Assembly (NCBI RefSeq): GCF_900100545.1
Contig: NZ_FNDP01000010.1
Location: 1-64,000 of the forward strand
Reading direction: 5' to 3'
Length of the DNA: 64,000 bases
Source of the DNA: Pseudobutyrivibrio sp. 49
GTDB lineage: Bacteria; Bacillota; Clostridia; Lachnospirales; Lachnospiraceae
Shown here: one piece after another, positions 7,271-15,828 of the stretch
How the letters are laid out: each line of letters opens with the position of its first letter
Numbering within the stretch: position 1 is the first letter of the stretch
Position numbers and translations under genes: made by a program
Notes under the pieces: model-generated
Database searches by the model: none
Told to the model about the DNA's origin: nothing
What the model saw: only the letters and a program-made list of their open reading frames with translations

Positions 7271-8755
7271 ATGTCAAAAGTGTATAGGGCTGTGACCCGG
7301 CACAAAAATAAAAACGAAGATATACGGGAATATTTCAGTATATGTATGGAAGCCATTAACGAGGGTAATCTATACATGCTTCGTCGCGCCTGTATGTATA
7401 TTTCTATCATATATCTGATTATGATAGGAATAGCTCTTGTTTTTGTGCCAGATTTTAAAATCTCTTGGGTTCATGTTCTGATGCTCCCACTGATGGTTGT
7501 CCAGTATCGTGTGAATTTGTACATTATGAGACACGGTCCTATTAGTACCAAAGCTACTGGGATAGTTTGTTGTTCCTTTTACTTTTGGCTTTCAATGATT
7601 TTTATCCTGATAGATACATATGTCTATTCGGATAAGCAGGCATATTTTGTTCCAATGCTGATACTTGTATATCCAACGTTATACATAGACAGAATGTATA
7701 AGTATGGCTGGGAGGAAATGGTTGCCGCTATTACCTTTGCAGCCTTTTCTTACAATTACAAAGAATTTGCATTATTTAGGCGAGATGTTTATATGGTTCT
7801 TGGTGCGTATTCTGTATCAATGGTCCTTGGCCATCTTGTTCTTGAAGTGCGAAGCAGAGAAGCTTTAGCTATGAAGGAACTTAAGGGCGAGAGTTCCTTG
7901 GATAAGCTCACACATGTATTTAACAAGGATGCATTATTATCCAAGATTGACTCATATTTCCTTCAAAAGGCAGAAGATGATTATTGTGCCATGATGGTTT
8001 TGGATTTGGATGATTTCAAATCTGTAAATGATAATCTTGGGCACAATACAGGTGATATCCTGTTGGAAAATGTTGGAAGATTATTGCTGGATAGCTTCAG
8101 AGCCTATGATATTACAGGGCGATATGGTGGAGATGAATTTGTGGTAATGATGCCACAGATGAGTGATGTGGCAATACTTCAGTCTCGTTGCAGGACACTT
8201 CAGAAGCTTCTTGCTGAAATAAATTTGGGAAATAGCGAACCATTTACGATGAGTATGGGTGCGATTATAAGCAATAGTGTTCGTGATACCAACGAACTGT
8301 TCATGATGGCAGATGATGCCCTTTATAAATCTAAAATCGGTGGCAAAAATAATTGCACTATATGGAGTGTTGAACAGCGTAATTATGAGCTACCTATTCT
8401 GCTGAGTATTAATGACGGTAGGGTGGAAGCAATTAAGAAGTTGAAAGAATTTAAAGGGGAAGAGTTTGAAATTCTTTCTGCAGCCAGTGATAGTGATGCG
8501 CTTTGTGTTATAAGCCAGTATCATAAACAGCTTAAGCTAGTATTACTGGAAGTAAATGAAGAAAATGAATTTGGAGTACTTACAATGAAATATATGAAGC
8601 AAAGAGAAAGCTTCAACAGAATCCCAATCCTTGCAGTTGTTAAATCCCAAGAGGGCGAACGAATTGCGAAGGAATGGGGAGCTGATAAAGTTGTGATGTA
8701 CACTTCAACGGATGAAGAGTTTGGAGATGCAATTAATACTTTAGTAAGTATGTGA
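7271..8755 (+). CDS. Membrane diguanylate cyclase with receiver-like tail
   Basis: 494 residues. Several membrane helices occupy about residues 40-190 with no recognised sensor fold. The GGDEF domain follows: metal-binding aspartates in L-D-L-D-D-F (243-248), the intact GGDEF at 286-290, and an inhibitory I-site R-A-Y-D at 277-280, five residues before it. The enzyme should make c-di-GMP from GTP and be product-inhibited. Residues about 372-494 resemble a response-regulator receiver, but the phosphoacceptor strand reads L-V-L-L-E-V, with Glu427 where Asp is expected. A paralogue with the same layout lies at 10727-12214. The 3' end overlaps the K+ channel gene by 15 bp, tail to tail. Confidence 0.88.
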   Translation: MSKVYRAVTRHKNKNEDIREYFSICMEAINEGNLYMLRRACMYISIIYLIMIGIALVFVPDFKISWVHVLMLPLMVVQYRVNLYIMRHGPISTKATGIVCCSFYFWLSMIFILIDTYVYSDKQAYFVPMLILVYPTLYIDRMYKYGWEEMVAAITFAAFSYNYKEFALFRRDVYMVLGAYSVSMVLGHLVLEVRSREALAMKELKGESSLDKLTHVFNKDALLSKIDSYFLQKAEDDYCAMMVLDLDDFKSVNDNLGHNTGDILLENVGRLLLDSFRAYDITGRYGGDEFVVMMPQMSDVAILQSRCRTLQKLLAEINLGNSEPFTMSMGAIISNSVRDTNELFMMADDALYKSKIGGKNNCTIWSVEQRNYELPILLSINDGRVEAIKKLKEFKGEEFEILSAASDSDALCVISQYHKQLKLVLLEVNEENEFGVLTMKYMKQRESFNRIPILAVVKSQEGERIAKEWGADKVVMYTSTDEEFGDAINTLVSM

Positions 8756-9712
8756 GAAATAAGCTTCGGCGGCCAGGACAACTGTGTCGCCGATTTTTAA
8801 TGTCAAATCCTGTACAGGAATCAGTGATTCACCGTCACGAGTTATAATTGCAGGAAGATAATGATCAGGCACACCGATTTCTTCAACCTTCAATCCATTC
8901 CAGCAATGTCCTTCTGTGACATGAATTGTAAGCAAATCAATGTGTTCATCTCTTGCAAAATTGTTCATAAGCTTCATTTTTGCATAGTGTTCCACGAATC
9001 CAGCAGATAAGATACCAGTAGGGATAGCTACAACACCTACGCCCAGGAAACCAGTGAGGATTGCCATAATTCTGCCTGGTGTGGTGATGGGATAGATGTC
9101 GCCATAGCCGACCGTAAGAAGAGTGGACACGGACCACCATATTCCAGAAAATGCATTTCTAAAAACTCTAGGCTGTGCTTCGTGCTCTGCATAGTAAATT
9201 CCGATTGAGCTGGCAAGCATAAGAATCATTAGGATTACAAGAGAAGATGTAATCTGATTTCTCTTTTCCTTCAAAACTGAAAAGATAACAGCAAAGGAAT
9301 CATACTGTCCGTTAATTCTAAAAAGATGGAAAATTCTTATTACCCTAAGTATTCTAAATGCCACAAATCCAGATAAAAAGAAAAATGGAAGAATGGTAAA
9401 TAAATCTATAACACCGTCGAAGGAGAGCAAGAATTTGATTATAGCCTTTTGGCGTGATACCTCCGGATATAATAAATCTGCAGTCCATATCCTGAGTGCA
9501 TATTCCACGCAGAAAATGAGAATGGTCACAAAGGCGATAACATCAAGAATTGGAAAAATAGGGGTGAATTCCTCGTAGGTTTGAAGAACCATCACTGCCA
9601 CATTTAAAAGGATTGTGACAGTGATGAAAATATCAAAGGTTCTACTGGCAATATCACCTTTATTTCCTATCTGTATAACATGAAAGATTTGTTCTTTGCT
9701 AATCTTTTTCAA
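8741..9712 (-). CDS. Voltage-gated-type potassium channel with C-terminal TrkA-C-like domain
   Basis: 323 residues. Six membrane segments lie between about 25 and 240: S1-S4 with an S4-like helix carrying regular arginines (F-R-I-L-R-V-I-R-I-F near 119-128), then the pore loop with the selectivity filter T-V-G-Y-G-D at 200-205. After the last helix, about 70 cytoplasmic residues resemble a TrkA-C (RCK C) domain, which in other channels binds a small ligand; c-di-AMP is one known ligand of this domain in Firmicutes, but the ligand here is unknown. The gene sits with the amidase on the minus strand between two GGDEF paralogues on the plus strand. Confidence 0.88.
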   Translation of the reverse strand: MKKISKEQIFHVIQIGNKGDIASRTFDIFITVTILLNVAVMVLQTYEEFTPIFPILDVIAFVTILIFCVEYALRIWTADLLYPEVSRQKAIIKFLLSFDGVIDLFTILPFFFLSGFVAFRILRVIRIFHLFRINGQYDSFAVIFSVLKEKRNQITSSLVILMILMLASSIGIYYAEHEAQPRVFRNAFSGIWWSVSTLLTVGYGDIYPITTPGRIMAILTGFLGVGVVAIPTGILSAGFVEHYAKMKLMNNFARDEHIDLLTIHVTEGHCWNGLKVEEIGVPDHYLPAIITRDGESLIPVQDLTLKIGDTVVLAAEAYFSHTY

Positions 9713-9739
9713 CTTACTATTCTCCCAAAATCTAAGTAG

Positions 9740-10543
9740 TTATTTTAAAGAAAGGCCATAGTACTTAGCTATTCCTGTAGCATCGGCTACTCCAAGCTGT
9801 TGATATTGTTCAGGTGTGCTAAGATGATTGATTCTATCAGATTCGTTTGTGCAGAAGGCGTGCTCTACGATAATGCAAGGGAAGCCCAGAGTCTTTGCTT
9901 TATTTATAAGAGCATAATAATCCTTTGCTGAACCATCAGGATAAGTGCCGCTTTCAGAGTCTCTTGTAACAATACCTGTGCCATTAGGGCAGAGCTTCCA
10001 ATTGTTTACATTAAGTCCTGTAGCTGTAAGCTGAGCGAGGATTGAGTTACCTAAATCAGAGCCCTTTACACAGATATCTGGTCTGTAGTTTGGATTAGGA
10101 ATGATGACTTTTGAACCATTTTGAGACTTATCTAAATCTGGATCATAGTCATTATGAAGACTAATAAGCACATCCGCATTTACAGATTTAGCATAGTTGA
10201 CTCTACCAGTGAGGCAATCTCCTGAAGAATCAGGATTAGCACCATAAGGACAGTCAAAACCGTAGCGAGTCATATAAACGGTTACTCCATTATATTTCTC
10301 AAGCTCCTGCTTGCAATAGTAGGCAATGTAAAGGTTTGCGATACCTTCTTCAAAGTTTTGATAGTGACATCCTAAGTGAGTGGTATCATGGCCTGCATCG
10401 AGAACTACAACAATGTTTTTAGTGGCTTTTGCTGCCTTCTTTTTTGCTTTCGCATCTACACTAAGAGTTGAGCTGGCAAAAAGTGATAGAGCGATAGAAA
10501 AGCAAAGGGCAATTGTTACTATTCGCTTGATTGAAGTTTTCAT
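9740..10543 (-). CDS. Secreted N-acetylmuramoyl-L-alanine amidase (Amidase_3)
   Basis: 267 residues. A signal peptide is visible at about 1-32, then a lysine/alanine-rich linker. The Amidase_3 domain starts near 43: zinc ligands His52 (D-A-G-H-D), Glu66 (E-E-G-I-A-N) and His130 (I-S-L-H-N-D), with the catalytic Glu227 in I-I-V-E-H-A-F. It should cleave the bond between muramic acid and the peptide stem outside the cell. No SH3 or other wall-binding module is attached, so its targeting is unclear. It lies 27 bp downstream of the K+ channel gene start and may be cotranscribed with it. Confidence 0.9.
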   Translation of the reverse strand: MKTSIKRIVTIALCFSIALSLFASSTLSVDAKAKKKAAKATKNIVVVLDAGHDTTHLGCHYQNFEEGIANLYIAYYCKQELEKYNGVTVYMTRYGFDCPYGANPDSSGDCLTGRVNYAKSVNADVLISLHNDYDPDLDKSQNGSKVIIPNPNYRPDICVKGSDLGNSILAQLTATGLNVNNWKLCPNGTGIVTRDSESGTYPDGSAKDYYALINKAKTLGFPCIIVEHAFCTNESDRINHLSTPEQYQQLGVADATGIAKYYGLSLK

Positions 10544-10726
10544 ATTCTTTTTCCTTTCTTTAGAAAAAATCTTAAAACAATTTTACCATCCTACAGTTTG
10601 TTTATCAATTTGATGTTGAATAGTAGCCCAAAAAGGAATTATGTAGAAAAAAATCATAGTTTATTCACACTATGGGCAATAAAATACACGAATAATTTGA
10701 TAGATTAAATTAGGAGCGTGTATGCC

Positions 10727-12214
10727 ATGGGACTATTTGGAAAATATTCAAAAATTAATAGAGAAGAGCTGGATTCGATAAAGCGCTATCTATGGGAATG
10801 CCTGCCATCTATTGATGACAACAATCTCCATATGCTTAGGAAAGCCTGCATGTACATCTCCATGGTGTATGTAGGAATGATTATTGTAGGAGAATTATTG
10901 CTGGAAGATTTTACCTTTTCTATTGAGCATTGTGGCATGATTCCCCTTATGATTGTGTACTTTTTTGTGAATTTATATACCTTGAGACACAGAGGAGAAA
11001 TCAGCACAGCAAAGACAGCGGCTATTTGTTGCACCTTTTATTTTTTCCTAGGAGTAGATTTGGCGCTGATTGATGTATTTGACTCGCCAACAGGTCAGGC
11101 TCTGTGGCTGCCGCTGGCTTGTATTGGTCTGCCAATGATTTTTATTGATAGAATATACAAATATGCTTTTGAGGAGTCTGTTGTATTATCTATCATGCTA
11201 ATCATGTCATATTTTCATAGAGATCATGAAGGCTTTTTGAAGGATTTGTATATTTCAATCGCCGCATTCATTGTTTCAATTCTTGCAGCCCGCATTATCC
11301 TGGAGGTGCGTGCCAAAGAAGCTCTTGCTATGCAGGAGGTAACAAAGCTTAGTTCGCTTGATAAGCTGACGCATGTACTGAATAAAAATGCATTGATTGA
11401 AAGAATCGATAACTATTTTCATAGAAAGACATCAGATGAATTCTGTGCCATGTGCATAATTGATTTGGATGATTTTAAATTGGTCAATGATAATTTAGGA
11501 CATAGTACAGGCGATATACTACTTGAAAAGGTGGGACAGCTTTTGATTGAAAATTTCAGAGCTTATGACCTTGTGGGAAGGTATGGTGGAGATGAGTTTG
11601 TGGTACTCATGCCAAGAATGGGCGATATAAATATTCTCGCCAATAGATGTAAAGCTCTCCAAATGTATATCAGTGATCTTGATATAGGCGCTAATCATAT
11701 AGTGACAGCCAGCATCGGAGCCGTTATATGCAAGGGGGAGGGCGATTGGAAGGCTATTTTTTCAATGGCAGATGACGCGCTTTATAAGTCAAAAATTCTG
11801 GGGAAAAATTGCTGCACTACCTGGGTGTATGTGGACGAACCAAAAGAGAAGGATATTTTGGTGCTGATGGCTTCAGAGATAAATGAAGGTGTTAATAGTC
11901 TTTTTGAGGGGGAAGGGGATAGATTTGATATTATCCATGCTACAAATGATGATGAGGTAATTCGAAATATCTCCAGATATCGTGATGGAATAAAAATAAT
12001 AATGCTGGAGGTAAATGCAGGAACAGGATCTGGTGTTTTCGTCCTCAAGTATTTAAAGAAAAGAGAAGGCTTCGCAAAGATTCCTGTGATTGCAGTGGTC
12101 AACACACAAAGGGAAGCAGCTATGGCTGAGGATTTGCAGGCAGATGCAATTATAGGCACTGATGAACCTGATTCAAAATATAAAGAGACAATTGATAAAT
12201 GTCTAAATAAGTGA
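10727..12214 (+). CDS. Membrane diguanylate cyclase with receiver-like tail (paralogue)
   Basis: 495 residues from ATG 10727; GGAG at 10713-10716 is well spaced for this start and too close for the GTG at 10718. The layout copies the gene at 7271: N-terminal membrane helices (about 40-195), a GGDEF domain with the motif at 287-291, the I-site R-A-Y-D five residues before it, and a receiver-like tail from about 375. The tail again has Glu in place of the phosphoacceptor Asp (I-I-M-L-E-V). N-terminal motifs such as H-M-L-R-K-A-C-M-Y-I-S are almost shared between the two proteins, so they arose by duplication and now flank two minus-strand genes. Confidence 0.88.
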   Translation: MGLFGKYSKINREELDSIKRYLWECLPSIDDNNLHMLRKACMYISMVYVGMIIVGELLLEDFTFSIEHCGMIPLMIVYFFVNLYTLRHRGEISTAKTAAICCTFYFFLGVDLALIDVFDSPTGQALWLPLACIGLPMIFIDRIYKYAFEESVVLSIMLIMSYFHRDHEGFLKDLYISIAAFIVSILAARIILEVRAKEALAMQEVTKLSSLDKLTHVLNKNALIERIDNYFHRKTSDEFCAMCIIDLDDFKLVNDNLGHSTGDILLEKVGQLLIENFRAYDLVGRYGGDEFVVLMPRMGDINILANRCKALQMYISDLDIGANHIVTASIGAVICKGEGDWKAIFSMADDALYKSKILGKNCCTTWVYVDEPKEKDILVLMASEINEGVNSLFEGEGDRFDIIHATNDDEVIRNISRYRDGIKIIMLEVNAGTGSGVFVLKYLKKREGFAKIPVIAVVNTQREAAMAEDLQADAIIGTDEPDSKYKETIDKCLNK

Positions 12215-12225
12215 TAAATTTGCTG

Positions 12226-12257
12226 TTGACAGAGAATAGACGCTGATGTAGTATAAT
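12226..12257 (+). promoter_or_regulatory. Possible promoter for the lysine riboswitch-dapA transcript
   Basis: A perfect TATAAT lies at 12252-12257, just before the aptamer. The nearest -35 match, TTGACA at 12226-12231, is 20 bp away, longer than ideal. Confidence 0.45.
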
Positions 12258-12273
12258 TTCAACTTAATAAAAG

Positions 12274-12488
12274 ATAGAGGTTGCGAGAAACATTAGTAAT
12301 CTCATTGATGGGACAGGCCCAAGTGATATGAGATAAAAGGGGATTTCGCCGAAAGAGAGCACACTCCTGTGTGTGTTTGTCTTGGGCATACGAAGAATAT
12401 TCGTATGACTGTCACTTAGTAATAAGTGGGGAGCTATCATACGATTACGCGATTGTAGGCTGACCATTTATTATGGTCAGCTTTTTTT
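12274..12488 (+). ncRNA. Lysine riboswitch (L box) with intrinsic terminator
   Basis: The aptamer spans about 12274-12438 and shows conserved blocks in order: AGAGGTTGCGA, ATTAGTAATC, GGGACAGG, AAGTGA, AAAGGGGATTTCGCCGAAAG, TTGGGC, CTGTCACTTAGTAATAAGTG and GGGGAGCTATCA (each given in short form). The expression platform is a perfect 9-bp hairpin with a 5-nt loop (12459-12481) followed by seven T residues, ending 23 nt before dapA. Known L boxes bind lysine and terminate transcription, so dapA and the transporter behind it should be switched off by high lysine. Confidence 0.93.
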
Positions 12489-12511
12489 ATTGGATTAAGG
12501 AGGATAAAGAA

Positions 12512-13396
12512 ATGAGTATTTTTACTGGTGCAGCGGTAGCTATTGCAACACCTTTTAATGGTGACGGTTCGGTTAACTATGAGAAGCTTGATAATCTGAT
12601 TGAGTTCCAGATTAAAAACAACACAGATGCAATTGTAATCTGCGGTACAACTGGCGAAGCATCTACACTTTCTCATGAAGAGCATATAGACGTAATTAAG
12701 CGTTGCGTTCAGACAGTTAATAAGCGTGTGCCTGTAATTGCAGGAACTGGTTCTAATTCAACTGAAACAGCAATCTATCTTTCACAGGAAGCTGAGAAGG
12801 CTGGAGCAGATGCAGTTCTACTTGTAACTCCTTATTACAATAAGGCTACTCAGAAGGGACTTTACGAGCACTTTAAAGATACTGCTGATGCAATTAAGAT
12901 TCCTTGCATTCTTTACAATGTTCCTTCACGTACTGGTTGCAACATTCTTCCTGAGACAGCAGTAAAACTTGCAAAAGATGTGGATAACATTGTGGCAATC
13001 AAGGAAGCATGTGGAAATATCAGCCAGATTGCAAAGCTTGCACAGTTGGCTGATGGATGCATAGATATTTATTCAGGAAATGATGACCAGATAGTGCCTA
13101 TCATGTCACTTGGAGGACTTGGGGTTATTTCAGTTCTTTCAAATGTTGCACCACAGCAGACACATGATTTATGTCAGGCATGTCTTGATGGAGATTTTAA
13201 GAAGGCAGCTGCAATGCAGCTTAAGGCACTTCCACTTATAGATGCACTATTTTCAGAAGTTAATCCTATCCCTGTTAAGAAGGCTCTTAATATTATGGGA
13301 TTTGAGGCTGGTCCTCTTAGAAAGCCACTTACAGAAATGGAGGAGGCTCATGCAAAGGTTTTAGAAAGGGAATTAAAGAACTATGGAATTCACTAA
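12512..13396 (+). CDS. dapA: 4-hydroxy-tetrahydrodipicolinate synthase
   Basis: 294 residues from ATG 12512, preceded by AAGGAGG. It condenses pyruvate with aspartate semialdehyde, the first step of the diaminopimelate/lysine branch. The Schiff-base lysine is Lys164 in V-A-I-K-E-A; Tyr135 in Y-N-V-P-S-R-T-G and the G-T-T-G-E-A-S loop (45-51) complete the active site. Control by the lysine riboswitch directly upstream is clear from sequence. The next gene starts 14 bp before this stop codon, so the two are translationally linked. Confidence 0.95.
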   Translation: MSIFTGAAVAIATPFNGDGSVNYEKLDNLIEFQIKNNTDAIVICGTTGEASTLSHEEHIDVIKRCVQTVNKRVPVIAGTGSNSTETAIYLSQEAEKAGADAVLLVTPYYNKATQKGLYEHFKDTADAIKIPCILYNVPSRTGCNILPETAVKLAKDVDNIVAIKEACGNISQIAKLAQLADGCIDIYSGNDDQIVPIMSLGGLGVISVLSNVAPQQTHDLCQACLDGDFKKAAAMQLKALPLIDALFSEVNPIPVKKALNIMGFEAGPLRKPLTEMEEAHAKVLERELKNYGIH

Positions 13397-14921
13397 CACA
13401 ATTTGGTCGCTATTGCCACCACTTGTAGCCATTTTATTGGCACTTATTACAAAGGAGGTTTACTCTTCTTTATTTATTGGAATTTTAGCAGGTGGTCTTT
13501 TATATTCTAGCTTTAATCTTACAGCTGCCATGGAGCACATCTTTGTAGATGGTATGATTGGTCAGCTTTCTGATAGCTGGAATGTTGGTATCCTTATCTT
13601 CCTTGTAGTTTTAGGAAGTATGGTAATGCTTATGAACAGAGCCGGAGGTTCTGCCGCCTTTGGTAAGTGGGCAGTTACCCATGTTAAGACAAAGGCAGGA
13701 GCACAGGTTGCTACAATTGTACTTGGAATGCTTATCTTCATCGATGATTATTTCAACTGCCTTACAGTAGGTTCGGTTATGAGACCAGTTACTGATAAGC
13801 ATGGTATTTCAAGAGAGAAGCTTGCATATCTTATTGATGCAACTGCAGCGCCTATCTGTATCATCGCACCTATTTCTTCATGGGCAGCGGCTGTAACAGG
13901 CTTCGTTGATGGGGCGAATGGACTGACACTTTTCATCAGAGCCATCCCTTACAACTTCTATGCATTGCTTACACTTGTAATGATGTTTGCAATTACTTTC
14001 ATGAATTTTGATTATGGTTCAATGAATTTGGCAGAGCTTAATCACAGAGCTCAGTTAAAGGAGCGCAAGAAGAAGGATGCTGCATCACTTACTGGTGCAG
14101 AAGATCAGCCACATCCACCTATTTCAGAAAAAGGAAAGGTTGCACATCTGGTGTTCCCAATTCTTTCTCTTATTGTTTGTTGTGTAATCGGAATGATTTA
14201 CACTGGCGGATTTTTCGAGGGTGCGAACTTTATTGATGCATTCTCAAACTCAGATGCATCTGTTGGACTTGTTTATGGTTCGGTTGTTGCTTTGATTCTT
14301 ACAATCATCAACTATCTTATAACAAAGGTATTAAGCTTTAACGAATGTATGAATGCTATTCCTGAAGGTTTCAAGAGTATGGTGCCAGCTATTTTAGTTC
14401 TTACTTTTGCGTGGACACTTAAATCAATGACTGATTCTCTTGGAGCAGCAGAATACGTAGGTGGACTTGTTGCTAACATTGCCGATAACAGAAATCTTAT
14501 GAGCCTTATTCCTGCAATCGTATTCTTAGTAGGAATCTTCCTTGCATTTGCAACAGGAACATCATGGGGTACATTTGGTATCCTTATTCCTATCGTAGTA
14601 AATGTATTTGGTGGCGATGTTAACAATGAGCTTATGATCATTGCCATCTCAGCATGTATGGCTGGTGCAGTTTGCGGTGATCACTGTTCACCTATTTCAG
14701 ATACAACAATCATGGCCTCTGCAGGTGCTGATTGTGACCATATCAGACACGTAAGCACTCAGCTTCCATATGCATTTACGGTTGCTGCAGTTTCACTAGT
14801 TTCTTATATTGTTTCAGGATTTGTGAGAAACTGGTTCATCTGTCTGGTTATTGGTATTGTAATAATGATTGGAACTTTATTCGGAATAAAGGGTCTTTCA
14901 AAAGGACAAGAAAAAGCATAG
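13383..14921 (+). CDS. NhaC-family Na+/H+ antiporter, possible lysine transporter
   Basis: 512 residues with about 10-12 membrane segments. The family signature lies in the C-terminal half: A-F-A-T-G-T-S-W-G-T-F-G then C-G-D-H-C-S-P-I-S-D-T-T-I-M-A-S. A charged cytoplasmic loop (about 220-250) splits the helices. NhaC members exchange sodium for protons or for organic substrates. The gene overlaps dapA by 14 bp and lies under the same lysine riboswitch. Comparative work on L boxes has linked an NhaC-like family to lysine transport, so a lysine carrier is the better functional guess; substrate cannot be read from the sequence. Confidence 0.85.
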   Translation: MEFTNTIWSLLPPLVAILLALITKEVYSSLFIGILAGGLLYSSFNLTAAMEHIFVDGMIGQLSDSWNVGILIFLVVLGSMVMLMNRAGGSAAFGKWAVTHVKTKAGAQVATIVLGMLIFIDDYFNCLTVGSVMRPVTDKHGISREKLAYLIDATAAPICIIAPISSWAAAVTGFVDGANGLTLFIRAIPYNFYALLTLVMMFAITFMNFDYGSMNLAELNHRAQLKERKKKDAASLTGAEDQPHPPISEKGKVAHLVFPILSLIVCCVIGMIYTGGFFEGANFIDAFSNSDASVGLVYGSVVALILTIINYLITKVLSFNECMNAIPEGFKSMVPAILVLTFAWTLKSMTDSLGAAEYVGGLVANIADNRNLMSLIPAIVFLVGIFLAFATGTSWGTFGILIPIVVNVFGGDVNNELMIIAISACMAGAVCGDHCSPISDTTIMASAGADCDHIRHVSTQLPYAFTVAAVSLVSYIVSGFVRNWFICLVIGIVIMIGTLFGIKGLSKGQEKA

Positions 14922-14930
14922 TGTGGTATA

Positions 14931-14968
14931 ATCTCCTTGATGTGTGTTACATCAGGGAGATTTTTTTT
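14931..14968 (+). terminator. Intrinsic terminator of the dapA operon
   Basis: A 13-bp stem (one G-T pair) with a 5-nt GTGTT loop, followed by eight T residues. Confidence 0.85.
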
Positions 14969-14984
14969 GAGAAGGTTTTTGAAA

Positions 14985-15737
14985 ATGGAGAATAAAGTTA
15001 GCTTTGGAATAACGGGGAATACATTAAAGCTTATCGCAATAATCACAATGTTAGTGGATCACGTTGCCTATGGCTTGTATTACACACAGGGCATGGCAGA
15101 CAACAGCTTGAATTGGGAATTCTATCGTTTCTTAAGGGGCGTTGGGCGAATGGCCTTTCCGATATACTGCTTTCTTTTGGTGGAGGGATTTTTCCATACC
15201 AGAAATGTGAAAAAGTATGTTATACGTGTGTTTATCTTGGCATTGATTTCAGAGATTCCTTTTGACTGGAGTTTATTTGGAATACCTTTTAACTGGGGAA
15301 AGACCAATGTAGTATTTACTCTTTTAATAGGTCTTATTTTGATTTGGATTTTAGAAGAGTCAAAAAAAGAGAAATTCTGGGGTATTGAAAATTTTATAGT
15401 GAAAAAGCTTGTAGTACTTATGTGCTATGCAGCGGGAATTCTTATCGCGTATTTTGCTCATGTTGATTACAACATGGTAGGTGTGGCTGTCATAGTTTTA
15501 ATGTATGTTTTTCATGGGAATGACAGAAATAAAAGATTGCTTGCCTTTGCAGCGGGTGTAGCTATTCTCGCTCTTGGATGCGGAACAATGGAGGCATGGG
15601 CATTTTTGATGCTTATTCCGATCGCCTTATATAATGGAAAACGAGGTAGTTCTTCTAAAATTATCAGATATTGTTTCAATTATTTTTATCCTGTGCATCT
15701 TTTAATAATTGGGATTGTCAGAGCAATCCTGTTGTGA
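14985..15737 (+). CDS. TraX family membrane protein
   Basis: 250 residues from ATG 14985; an upstream in-frame ATG at 14937 lies inside the terminator hairpin and is rejected. Eight or so membrane segments. The start (G-N-T-L-K-L-I-A-I-I-T-M-L-V-D-H) and the R-x-x-x-R-M-A-F-P-I-Y-C-F-L-L-V-E-G-F motif are the TraX signature. TraX of the F plasmid acetylates pilin; chromosomal Firmicutes members have no established role. The protein is related to the wider acyltransferase-3-like membrane group. No conjugation genes lie nearby, so a transfer function is not implied. Confidence 0.8.
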   Translation: MENKVSFGITGNTLKLIAIITMLVDHVAYGLYYTQGMADNSLNWEFYRFLRGVGRMAFPIYCFLLVEGFFHTRNVKKYVIRVFILALISEIPFDWSLFGIPFNWGKTNVVFTLLIGLILIWILEESKKEKFWGIENFIVKKLVVLMCYAAGILIAYFAHVDYNMVGVAVIVLMYVFHGNDRNKRLLAFAAGVAILALGCGTMEAWAFLMLIPIALYNGKRGSSSKIIRYCFNYFYPVHLLIIGIVRAILL

Positions 15738-15828
15738 TAGAATACTGAAAGTTTAAGCAAGATTTCATTAATCAGGCTGGTTAATGTAATCACGAAACGT
15801 ATCAATTCATATTCATGGGAGGAAATGT

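Noticed and set aside
14931-14984. Start of the TraX-like gene at ATG 14937
   Set aside because: It would place the first codons in a strong terminator hairpin; the family N-terminus begins at 14985.
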